A DNA stretch of 39,960 nt from Flavobacteriaceae bacterium (GTDB lineage: Bacteria > Bacteroidota > Bacteroidia > Flavobacteriales > Flavobacteriaceae). The position numbers and the translations under genes are program-made. Below the pieces are notes generated by a model, which saw nothing but the letters and a program-made list of their open reading frames with translations, did not search any database and was not told the origin of the DNA. The first letter of the stretch is position 1; each line of letters opens with the position of its first letter. The DNA is taken from positions 1 through 39,960 of the forward strand of contig JABAZK010000163.1 in assembly GCA_018608485.1 (NCBI GenBank). Reading direction: 5' to 3'. This document shows positions 8,390 to 15,636 of this stretch, piece by piece.

Positions 8390-9307
8390 TTATTTTGAAG
8401 AGAAAACCCTTCCTGTTTCAGCAAGAGATACATTTTTAAAAACTTCTTGCGCCTCCTTTTTGAACAAAGAAACTTCTTTATATCTACTAGAGTAGTGTCC
8501 AAGCACTAATTTTTTAACATTAGCTTTTTTTGCTATTGTAGCTGCTTGTTTAGCAGTAGAATGCCCTGTTTTTGAAGCTAAATCTTCTTTATCAGTCAAA
8601 AATGTAGATTCGTGGTATAACAAATCAGCACCTTCAATCATTTCAATTATAGTTGGTTTGTAAGAAGTATCGCTACAGTATGCGTAGCTGAGTGGTTTCT
8701 CAGGATTATAAGTTAGTTCTGAGTTTTCAATAACATCTCCTGAATCAAGTTTAAAATCTTTACCGGCTTTTAAATTATTATAATCACAGATGTCTATCTC
8801 TTTAAACTTTTTTACAGCGGATATATTTATTTTCCTTGATTTTTCTTTTTCTTTAAAGAGAAATCCATTTGTGTATACTCTGTGATTTAACGGAATAGTA
8901 TAAACTTTAACTTTTTCATCTTCAAAAATTAGCTCACTTTCTGTTGAGTTTAACTCGTGAAAAATTATTTTATATTTCACATATGATTTTGAGTGTTTTA
9001 ATTGTATGTTAATGACTTCTTTTATACCCTTAGGACCATAAATATGGAGCTCTTTTTCTCTATTTAGAATCCCAAATGTTGAAATAAGACCTATTAGGCC
9101 AAAGAAATGATCTCCATGAAGATGAGATATGAAAATAGTGTTAATTTTAGAAAATCCAACTTTATTTAGTCTCATTTGTCGTTGGGTTCCTTCACCACAA
9201 TCAATCAAAAAATGACGAGAATTAATTTCTAAGTATTGAGCAGTAGGATGTGCATTAACTCTTGGAGTTGCAGAATGACAGCCCAAAATGGTTAATTTAT
9301 AACCCAT
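8390..9307 (-). CDS. rnz: Ribonuclease Z (tRNA 3'-end endonuclease)
   Basis: A 305-residue short-form RNase Z, a metallo-beta-lactamase fold enzyme that cuts pre-tRNA after the discriminator base. The metal-binding motif SHLHGDH gives His62, His64, Asp66 and His67. Other family motifs follow in order: DCGEGTQRQ (37-45), SYAYCSDTSY with the metal-bridging Asp, LLYHESTF, GHSTAKQAA, and LGHYSSRY with the last His. The exosite region for tRNA elbow binding lies around residues 150-185 (KEKEKSRKINISAVKKFKE, Lys-rich). It is the last gene of the pyrR-pyrB-small protein-rnz unit, 87 bases after the small gene. The link to pyrimidine genes is common in this phylum. Confidence 0.95.
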   Translation of the reverse strand: MGYKLTILGCHSATPRVNAHPTAQYLEINSRHFLIDCGEGTQRQMRLNKVGFSKINTIFISHLHGDHFFGLIGLISTFGILNREKELHIYGPKGIKEVINIQLKHSKSYVKYKIIFHELNSTESELIFEDEKVKVYTIPLNHRVYTNGFLFKEKEKSRKINISAVKKFKEIDICDYNNLKAGKDFKLDSGDVIENSELTYNPEKPLSYAYCSDTSYKPTIIEMIEGADLLYHESTFLTDKEDLASKTGHSTAKQAATIAKKANVKKLVLGHYSSRYKEVSLFKKEAQEVFKNVSLAETGRVFSSK

Positions 9308-9394
9308 TTATTCTTGATTTTTTAGTGTTTAATAAGTACTTCATTAAAGTAGTGAGGTTAATTAAAAATACATTTGGGAGTATGATCGGGTAAA

Positions 9395-9715
9395 CTATTT
9401 AAATAAATCTCTTTCTATAGCTTCCATTTCTAAAATATCTTCTGCTTCTCCAAGTGTTGGAGTTATATTTAAGAGTTCTGGAATTTTATCGATATCTATC
9501 CCATTCTTAACGACAATAAAAGATTTATTATTTATTTTTTGAATTTTAGCAACCTCTAAAAAAAATGAAATATTTTTCTTCCTTATGTTAAAGTCTTCTG
9601 AAAGGATAACTATTATATGATTGGAATTAATTTCGCCAAATCTTTTTTCGAATTCAATAAATGATGATTCTTGAAGTTTAATCAAATTATACTGATTCTT
9701 TTCTAAAACTTCCAT
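9395..9715 (-). CDS. 106-residue STAS-like protein linked to pyrB and rnz
   Basis: A small soluble protein beginning MEVLEKNQYNLIKLQE. Its start overlaps the pyrB stop (TAATG), so translation is probably coupled. The order of alternating strands and helices (IIVILSEDFNIRKKNISFF, SFIVVKNGIDIDKIPELLN) and the end PTLGEAEDILEMEAIERDL resemble a STAS domain, the anti-sigma-antagonist fold. The phosphorylatable Ser/Thr position is not evident. From memory, homologues sit at this place in many Flavobacteriaceae and are sometimes mislabelled 'ribonuclease Z', but no metallo-beta-lactamase motif is present. Function unknown; the location suggests a structural or regulatory partner of a neighbouring enzyme, which is inference. 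Confidence 0.75.
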   Translation of the reverse strand: MEVLEKNQYNLIKLQESSFIEFEKRFGEINSNHIIVILSEDFNIRKKNISFFLEVAKIQKINNKSFIVVKNGIDIDKIPELLNITPTLGEAEDILEMEAIERDLFK

Positions 9716-10644
9716 TATCTTTTTATTTGTTGAGCCAGTAAATAAATTACAGCCATTCTGACTGCAACTCCATTCTCAACTTGATTTAAAATAATTGATT
9801 GGTTTGAATCAGCTACTTCACTTGTGATCTCAACCCCTCTATTTATTGGTCCTGGATGCATTATGGTAATTTTTTTTCCAAGATTGTCAAGAATTTCATT
9901 ATTAATTCCAAATAGTTGGGTGTATTCTCTAGTTGAGGGAAAATATTTAACATCCATTCTTTCGTGTTGAACTCTCAGTACATTTGCAACATCGCACCAT
10001 TCAAGGGCTTTTTGGATATTGGTTTCTACCTTAACACCTAGACTTTCTATATGTTTTGGAATGAGAGTAGTTGGGCCACACACTTTTACCTCTGCTCCCT
10101 GAAGTTTTAATGCAAAAATATTTGATAGAGCTACTCTAGAATGAAGAACATCTCCAACAATTACAATTTTTTTACCTTTTATACTTCCCAATTTTTCTTT
10201 GATTGAATAGCTATCTAATAGGGCTTGTGTTGGGTGCTCGTGAGTTCCATCTCCAGCGTTAATTATTTTTGCATCAATATGTTTTGATAAAAATACTCCA
10301 GCTCCAACATTTGGGTGCCTCATAACTACAATATCTACTTTCATTGCTAAGATATTGTTAACGGTATCTATTAAAGTTTCTCCCTTTTTTAAAGAAGATT
10401 GACTTGCTGAGAAATTAATAATGTCAGATGAAAGCCTTTTTTCTGCCAATTCAAATGATAATTTTGTTCTGGTACTATTTTCAAAAAATAAATTAGCAAT
10501 TGTAATGTCTCTAAGTGAGGGTACTTTTTTAATAGGTCTATTGATAACCTCTTTAAAATGATTTGCAGTTTCAAAAATCAGGTCGATGTCATTCTTGTTC
10601 AGGTATTTAATTCCCAATAAATGTTCTACACTTAACTGCTTCAT
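9715..10644 (-). CDS. pyrB: Aspartate carbamoyltransferase catalytic subunit
   Basis: A 309-residue enzyme that joins carbamoyl phosphate and L-aspartate, the committed step of pyrimidine synthesis. The carbamoyl-phosphate motif FFENSTRTK is at 53-61, with Ser57-Thr58-Arg59-Thr60. The DGTHEHPTQALLD block follows, and HPGPINRGVE near the C-terminus completes the active site. Ser82-Lys85-type residues from the neighbouring subunit are seen in SASQSSLKKGET. No pyrI regulatory subunit is adjacent, as usual for organisms with PyrR control. It starts two bases after the pyrR stop and overlaps the following small gene by one base. Confidence 0.97.
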   Translation of the reverse strand: MKQLSVEHLLGIKYLNKNDIDLIFETANHFKEVINRPIKKVPSLRDITIANLFFENSTRTKLSFELAEKRLSSDIINFSASQSSLKKGETLIDTVNNILAMKVDIVVMRHPNVGAGVFLSKHIDAKIINAGDGTHEHPTQALLDSYSIKEKLGSIKGKKIVIVGDVLHSRVALSNIFALKLQGAEVKVCGPTTLIPKHIESLGVKVETNIQKALEWCDVANVLRVQHERMDVKYFPSTREYTQLFGINNEILDNLGKKITIMHPGPINRGVEITSEVADSNQSIILNQVENGVAVRMAVIYLLAQQIKR

Positions 10645-10646
10645 AA

Positions 10647-11186
10647 TTATTTATTCTCTAGGTAAATACCGTCTTTAGTATGTGATTCTTTCCAATGTAC
10701 AATTACTTTTTCTTTATCTATTGCGTCAACTTGTCTTCCTTTATAGTTAGGTTGAATAGGTAAATGCCTACTGAATCTTCTATCTATTAAAACCAAAAGT
10801 TCAATATTTTTTGGTCTACCATAAGATTGTATCGCAGTTAAACCAGCTCTGACGCTTCTTCCGGAAAATAAAACATCATCTATTAAAACAACATTTTTAT
10901 TTTCAATCAAAAAATCTATTTGAGTATCGGTAGCTTCTAGTGGTTCATCTCTTCTTCTAAAGTCATCTCTGTAAAAAGTGATATCTAATAACCCTAGGGG
11001 TATGTTTTTTACATGGTAATCATTTGTTAGAATACTAGCCAATCTTTTTGCTAAGAAACTCCCTCTAGGTTGAAGGCCAATTAGTGCTGTATTTGAAAAA
11101 TCATTGTGGTTTTCAATTAACTGACAAGCTAATCGATGGAGTATTATTTCTATTTCTTTTGAGTTTAGTAAAACTTTTTTGCTCAT
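10647..11186 (-). CDS. pyrR: Bifunctional pyr operon regulator / uracil phosphoribosyltransferase
   Basis: A 179-residue type I phosphoribosyltransferase. The PRPP loop VVLIDDVLFSGRS is at 99-111, and the LGLLDITFYRDDFRRR segment (64-79) is typical of PyrR. In Bacillus, PyrR binds pyr mRNA leaders in a UMP-dependent way; in Bacteroidota the RNA target is not well defined. It heads the pyrR-pyrB unit and has a textbook promoter with an N19 spacer. The predicted mRNA begins with a small hairpin, but I do not find the Bacillus PyrR binding-loop consensus. Either autoregulation by another RNA motif or a purely enzymatic salvage role is possible. Confidence 0.95.
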   Translation of the reverse strand: MSKKVLLNSKEIEIILHRLACQLIENHNDFSNTALIGLQPRGSFLAKRLASILTNDYHVKNIPLGLLDITFYRDDFRRRDEPLEATDTQIDFLIENKNVVLIDDVLFSGRSVRAGLTAIQSYGRPKNIELLVLIDRRFSRHLPIQPNYKGRQVDAIDKEKVIVHWKESHTKDGIYLENK

Positions 11187-11200
11187 GAGAAATGTGCCAA

Positions 11201-11220
11201 TTTAGCCATTAGACGCTAAA
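11201..11220 (-). promoter_or_regulatory. Short hairpin at the predicted 5' end of pyrR mRNA
   Basis: TTTAGC and GCTAAA form a perfect 6-bp stem around an eight-base loop. The hairpin spans almost exactly from the predicted transcription start (about 11,220) to 14 bases before the pyrR ATG. It may protect the 5' end or control initiation. It lacks a T run, so it is not a terminator. Confidence 0.4.
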
Positions 11221-11226
11221 CTTTAA

Positions 11227-11256
11227 CAAAAGTAGTATAAAATATACGATAAGCAA
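11227..11256 (-). promoter_or_regulatory. pyrR operon promoter (TTG-N19-TACTTTTG)
   Basis: On the minus strand TTG (11,256-11,254) is followed by exactly 19 bases and then TACTTTTG (11,234-11,227). This matches both elements of the flavobacterial housekeeping promoter. A second -7-like box, TAGATTTG (11,281-11,274), lies further upstream and could be an alternative. Confidence 0.65.
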
Positions 11257-11383
11257 AATTTAAAGCCTCAAATCAAATCTAGTAGGTATTCTAGATTGTT
11301 AATTAAATTGTTGAAAACAAAAGTTGACTTTTACACATAAAGATGTAATGAATGTTAAATTTAAATTATAATTCAAATCCTTA

Positions 11384-12760
11384 ATGCGTATGTCATTGTC
11401 TAAGTTTGAATCAATGCTAAAAACAAATAGCATTTATTTTTTTGATTTGGTAGAGTTTGAAGAAATTATTGTTCACTACCTAGATACAGGAAAGCACTCC
11501 CTAGCTAAAAAAGCCGTGAAACTTGGCTTAGAACAGCATCCAACATCCGTTGATTTAAAATTACTTGAAATAGAGATTTTAATCTTTGATAATAAATTAG
11601 AAAAAGCTTCACTGAAATTGAGAAGAATAGAGTTGCTAGCTCCTGATAATGAAGAGGTTTATATTCAAAAAGCAACGATACTTTCAAAAAATGGAAGTCA
11701 TGAAGAAGCTATAAAAAATTTAAAGGTAGCTCTAATACACTCTGTAGAGAAAGCCGATGTTTGGTCTTTGATGGGAATGGAATATCTCTATTTAGATGAT
11801 TTTGAAAAGGCTAGATTAAATTTTGCTAAATGTATAGATGTAGATTTTGAGGACTATTCTTCATTGTATAACGTTGTCTATTGTTTTGATATGGAGAAAA
11901 ATCATGACAAAGCAATTGTTTTTTTAAATAAATATTTAGATAAAAATCCTTATAGCGAAGTTGCTTGGCATCAATTAGGTCGTCAATATTTTGTGCTTGA
12001 CAGATTTTCTGAGGCTCTTACATGTTTTGACTATGCCGTTTTAATTGATGAGTCTTTTATTGGAGGTTATTTAGAAAAAGCTAAAACCTATGAACAATTA
12101 GGTAACTATGAGGATTCAATTAAAAACTACATGCTAACTCTTGAATTAGACGACCCAACTGCTTTTGCTTATGTTCGAATTGGTGAATGTTACCGTAAGA
12201 TAGGGGATTTAGAGTCTGCTATCCGCTTTTATAAAAAATCTGTGCATGAAGATCCTTTTTTAGATAAAGGATGGATATTGTTAACGGAAGCTTATTACAA
12301 TCAAAAAGACTATCAAAAAGCACTGTATTACATTGTTAAAGCATTGAAAATTGATGATTATAATACTTTTTACTGGAGAAAATATTCAGATATAAATATC
12401 AAATTAAATTCTTTTGAGGAGGGAATAAAAGGGCTTGAGAAATGTATAGAATTAAATGATTGCTCTTTAGAAATTTATACTGCCTTATCAGATGTATTAG
12501 TATATGTTGGAGATTTAAATGATGCAGTAAAGATTTTATTTTCAGCACAAAAGCATTATAGCGATAGTTCTGAAATTGAATATAGACTTTCAGGACTTTT
12601 TATGACTTTATTTAAAAAAGACGATGCGCTCAATCATTTAATTAAGGGTATGAAAATAAATTATGGTCAGCATATTATAATTAAGGAGCTTTTCCCGCTG
12701 GTATTTCAGAATCCTGACGTACAAAAATTATTACTTAATTATAAAAAAGCAACAGAATAG
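11384..12760 (+). CDS. Tetratricopeptide repeat protein
   Basis: A 458-residue all-helical protein with no signal peptide, so probably cytosolic. At least ten TPR units can be read from about residue 20 onward. Examples with the canonical W/L-G-Y-A-P pattern are AWHQLGRQYFVLDRFSEALT, AYVRIGECYRKIGDLESAIR and GWILLTEAYYNQKDYQKALY. TPR arrays bind partner proteins; nothing indicates an attached enzyme. It precedes the DUF368 pair by 112 bases on the same strand. I recall the order TPR-DUF368-DUF368-aroE-DUF349 from other Flavobacteriaceae, which suggests a conserved neighbourhood. A second ATG at 11,390 is an equally good start. Confidence 0.9.
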   Translation: MRMSLSKFESMLKTNSIYFFDLVEFEEIIVHYLDTGKHSLAKKAVKLGLEQHPTSVDLKLLEIEILIFDNKLEKASLKLRRIELLAPDNEEVYIQKATILSKNGSHEEAIKNLKVALIHSVEKADVWSLMGMEYLYLDDFEKARLNFAKCIDVDFEDYSSLYNVVYCFDMEKNHDKAIVFLNKYLDKNPYSEVAWHQLGRQYFVLDRFSEALTCFDYAVLIDESFIGGYLEKAKTYEQLGNYEDSIKNYMLTLELDDPTAFAYVRIGECYRKIGDLESAIRFYKKSVHEDPFLDKGWILLTEAYYNQKDYQKALYYIVKALKIDDYNTFYWRKYSDINIKLNSFEEGIKGLEKCIELNDCSLEIYTALSDVLVYVGDLNDAVKILFSAQKHYSDSSEIEYRLSGLFMTLFKKDDALNHLIKGMKINYGQHIIIKELFPLVFQNPDVQKLLLNYKKATE

Positions 12761-12872
12761 TTCTTCCATAACAATCTTCTTATATTATTAAAACTATAAA
12801 TATATTTGGTTTTTTATTTGGGACTTTAGTTTCTCTATTTCAACTATATTCGTTGGTGTAAATAAATTAAGT

Positions 12873-13796
12873 ATGAAAAGATCGTTAAAAGAGTATGTTG
12901 TTATTTCCCTCAAAGGAATGGCTATGGGAGCAGCAGATGTAGTCCCGGGAGTTTCTGGTGGAACAATTGCGTTTATCTCAGGAATTTATGAAGAACTACT
13001 AAATTCTATCAGTAGTTTTAATTTCAGTTTAATAAATGTTTTTAAAAATGAGGGTTTTAAGTCTGTTTGGATTAAGGTAAACGGTAATTTTTTAGTATCT
13101 CTTTTTGTTGGAATTTTAATTAGTGTACTATCACTGGCCAAATTAATAGAATCGATGTTGGAAAATCATCCAATAGTAATTTGGTCTTTTTTCTTTGGCT
13201 TGGTGTTAGCCAGTATAATTTATATAGGTAAGCAAATTAACAAATGGACCAAGGGTAGTGTTTTATGCTTAATTCTTGGAGCCTTATTGGCTTTCTATAT
13301 TACTACATTAAATCCAATGGTATCAGCAAATTCTTCACCTTGGTTTTTGTTTTTCGCAGGAATGATAGCAATTTGTGCAATGATTTTACCTGGAATTTCA
13401 GGTTCTTTTATTTTGGTTCTTCTTGGGGCTTATAAGCCCGTATTAAATGCACTAAATACGAAAGACTTTGTGAGTATTATTATTTTTTTAGTTGGTGCTA
13501 TATTAGGATTATTGTCATTTTCAAGAATTTTAAAGTGGTTATTTTCAACATATAAAAATTATACGTTATCAACTTTAACAGGTTTTATTATAGGTTCTTT
13601 GAATAAAATTTGGCCATGGAAAGAAACTATCTCATGGAGAACTAATTCAAAAGGAATCGAGGTTCCATTCAATACAGCCAGTGTTTCTCCTTTTTCATTT
13701 GAGGGAGATAATCAATTATTAATATCCATTTTTTTGATGTTAATTGGTTTTGGATTAATTATACTGTTAGAAAAATTAGCCATTAAAAAAGACTAA
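12873..13796 (+). CDS. DUF368 / PopT-family undecaprenyl-phosphate translocase, copy 1
   Basis: A 307-residue polytopic membrane protein with about eight to ten hydrophobic segments. It shows the two-fold internal motif of DUF368: KGMAMGAADVVPGVSGGT near the N-terminus (14-31) and MILPGISGSFILVLLGAY in the middle. DUF368 proteins were shown in 2022 work on bacterial envelope lipids (PopT, alongside DedA-type UptA) to recycle undecaprenyl phosphate across the cytoplasmic membrane for cell-wall and glycan synthesis. Its stop shares a base with the start of the second copy (TAATG), indicating coupled translation. Both copies keep the motifs, so neither looks degenerate. Confidence 0.9.
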   Translation: MKRSLKEYVVISLKGMAMGAADVVPGVSGGTIAFISGIYEELLNSISSFNFSLINVFKNEGFKSVWIKVNGNFLVSLFVGILISVLSLAKLIESMLENHPIVIWSFFFGLVLASIIYIGKQINKWTKGSVLCLILGALLAFYITTLNPMVSANSSPWFLFFAGMIAICAMILPGISGSFILVLLGAYKPVLNALNTKDFVSIIIFLVGAILGLLSFSRILKWLFSTYKNYTLSTLTGFIIGSLNKIWPWKETISWRTNSKGIEVPFNTASVSPFSFEGDNQLLISIFLMLIGFGLIILLEKLAIKKD

Positions 13797-14809
13797 TGCA
13801 TAAAGAAAGAACTTTTAAAGATAAATTAACTCTTTTTTTTAAAGGCTTACTTATGGGTGCCGCTAATAAAGTTCCTGGGGTTTCAGGAGGAACAGTATCA
13901 TTTGTTTTAGGGTTTTACGAAGAATTAATTTATTCTTTTCAAAAAATAAATCTCAAAGCTCTAAAATTGCTTTTAAATGGCAGGTTTAATAGTTTTTTCA
14001 AATACACAAATTCACAATTTATATTGATCATAATTTCTGGAAGTATTTTCAGTTATTTTACGATCTCTTTGATTTTAGATTTTTTTCTCAGAAATTATGA
14101 ACTGTATGTATGGAGTTGGTTTTTTGGAATGATTTTAGGGTCTATATACTATATAGCTAAAGACTTTGAAGATTGGAATTTTAAAAGTTTTAGTTTTTTA
14201 ATCCTAGGGGCAATCTTGGGTTTGTCAATAAGTTTTTTGACTCCAGCTGGAGAAAACAATAACTTATGGTTTGTTTTTTTATGCGGTATAATTGGAGTTT
14301 CAGGAATGACTCTTCCCGGTCTTTCGGGTTCTTTCATTCTTATTTTACTTGGAAATTATGTATTGTTGTTAGTAGATTCAGTAAATATTTTATCAAGTGT
14401 TTTGAAAGATATAATTACTTTAAATTTTGATTTTATACACAATCCTGTTAAAATTTATTATCTAAAAATTATTGGAGTATTTACATTAGGTTCAGCATTT
14501 GGATTGGTTACACTGTCTCACGCTTTAGGGTATGCTTTAAAAAGATGGCACCAAATTATAACAGCAATTATTATAGGATTTATAACTGGTTCCTTAGGAA
14601 TAGTTTGGCCATGGAAAGAAAAGATTTTTAAATCTGAAAATGGACAAATTTTATTGGATAATAGTGGTGATATGATCATTGAAAATTACCACAGATTTAT
14701 CCCAAACATTAATGACTTCAGTACATGGTTGGCTATCATGTATGTTTTAATTGGAATAAGCTTAATATTAGCGATAGATTATTATGGAAGATCAAGAAAG
14801 ATTAAATAA
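13796..14809 (+). CDS. DUF368 / PopT-family undecaprenyl-phosphate translocase, copy 2
   Basis: A 337-residue paralogue of the preceding protein. The N-terminal motif reads KGLLMGAANKVPGVSGGTVS (Asn-Lys replaces the Asp-Val of copy 1) and the second motif reads MTLPGLSGSFILILLGNY. The shared tail segment IWPWKE occurs in both copies (LNKIWPWKETI; LGIVWPWKEKI). Sequence identity is clearly partial, so the duplication is old and the copies may differ in substrate or work as a heteromer; this is inference. It overlaps copy 1 by one base and aroE by 26 bases, so all three are probably translated together. Confidence 0.9.
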   Translation: MHKERTFKDKLTLFFKGLLMGAANKVPGVSGGTVSFVLGFYEELIYSFQKINLKALKLLLNGRFNSFFKYTNSQFILIIISGSIFSYFTISLILDFFLRNYELYVWSWFFGMILGSIYYIAKDFEDWNFKSFSFLILGAILGLSISFLTPAGENNNLWFVFLCGIIGVSGMTLPGLSGSFILILLGNYVLLLVDSVNILSSVLKDIITLNFDFIHNPVKIYYLKIIGVFTLGSAFGLVTLSHALGYALKRWHQIITAIIIGFITGSLGIVWPWKEKIFKSENGQILLDNSGDMIIENYHRFIPNINDFSTWLAIMYVLIGISLILAIDYYGRSRKIK

Positions 14810-15548
14810 CATATTTTTTGGATTAATAGGAAAGAATATATCATACTCTTTCTCTAAAACTTATTTTTCAAAAAAGTTTAAAAATCTACAATTATCAAAT
14901 TCTGAATATTTAAATTTTGATCTCAAAAGGATTGAAGATTTTTCTGCCATTATTTATAAATTTAAGGGGTCTTTAAGAGGGTTAAACGTAACCATTCCGT
15001 ATAAATTGTCAATTTTTAATTATGTAGATCATGTAGATGAAACTGCAAAAAAAGTAGGGGCAATTAATACTATTAAATTTTCTAATAATGGGAGCCTTAT
15101 TGGATATAATACAGATGTTTTTGGATTTGAAAATTCATTAACACCTATTTTGAAAAAGCATCACAATAAAGCTCTGATACTTGGAACAGGTGGGGCATCT
15201 AAAGCTGTTTCATATGTTTTTGAAAAATTAAATATTGAATATTTTAAAGTTTCTAGAAATCCTAAAGATGCTCTTCAAATATCCTATGAAGACATTACAA
15301 ATGATTTATTAAATAAGTATACAATCATAGTTAATTGTTCACCTGTTGGAACATTCCCAAATATAAATGACAAACCTAATATTCCTTACCATTTTTTGAC
15401 AGATAAACATTTATTATATGATTTAATATACAATCCAACAGAAACAGCATTCCTGAAAGAAGGAAAAAAACAACTTACTCAAATAAAAAACGGGTATGAA
15501 ATGCTTGAACTTCAGGCAGAAGAATCATGGAGAATATGGAATAATTAG
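14784..15548 (+). CDS. aroE: Shikimate 5-dehydrogenase
   Basis: A 254-residue NADPH-dependent enzyme of aromatic amino-acid synthesis (3-dehydroshikimate to shikimate). Substrate-site residues: Ser22 and Ser24 in the SYSFS motif (in place of HSxSP), Asn68 and catalytic Lys74 in LNVTIPYK, and Asp111 in GYNTDVFGFE. The NADP-binding GTGGASKAV follows. It is slightly shorter than E. coli AroE. The ATG at 14,784 lies inside the end of the second DUF368 gene; no later ATG precedes the FGLIGK core, so the 26-base overlap is probably real. C-terminal GYEMLELQAEESWRIW matches the family end. Confidence 0.95.
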   Translation: MEDQERLNNIFFGLIGKNISYSFSKTYFSKKFKNLQLSNSEYLNFDLKRIEDFSAIIYKFKGSLRGLNVTIPYKLSIFNYVDHVDETAKKVGAINTIKFSNNGSLIGYNTDVFGFENSLTPILKKHHNKALILGTGGASKAVSYVFEKLNIEYFKVSRNPKDALQISYEDITNDLLNKYTIIVNCSPVGTFPNINDKPNIPYHFLTDKHLLYDLIYNPTETAFLKEGKKQLTQIKNGYEMLELQAEESWRIWNN

Positions 15549-15572
15549 TTTTTCAATCAGTTTGATATTTTT

Positions 15573-15602
15573 TTGTTGTTTTAGAATACATCGTTATCTT
15601 TA
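15573..15602 (+). promoter_or_regulatory. Promoter of the DUF349 gene
   Basis: TTG at 15,573-15,575, a 19-base spacer, then TATCTTTA (one mismatch to TAnnTTTG) at 15,595-15,602. Transcription would start near 15,609, about 28 bases before the ATG. The spacing equals that of the pyrR promoter. Confidence 0.5.
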
Positions 15603-15636
15603 GGCATATTATTTAGGAACCTTAAACATTGTATAT

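Noticed and set aside
8368-8399. TTCAAAA...TTTTGAA repeat between the small peptide gene and rnz
   Set aside because: Only a 7-bp AT-rich stem with an 18-base loop; too weak to call a terminator.
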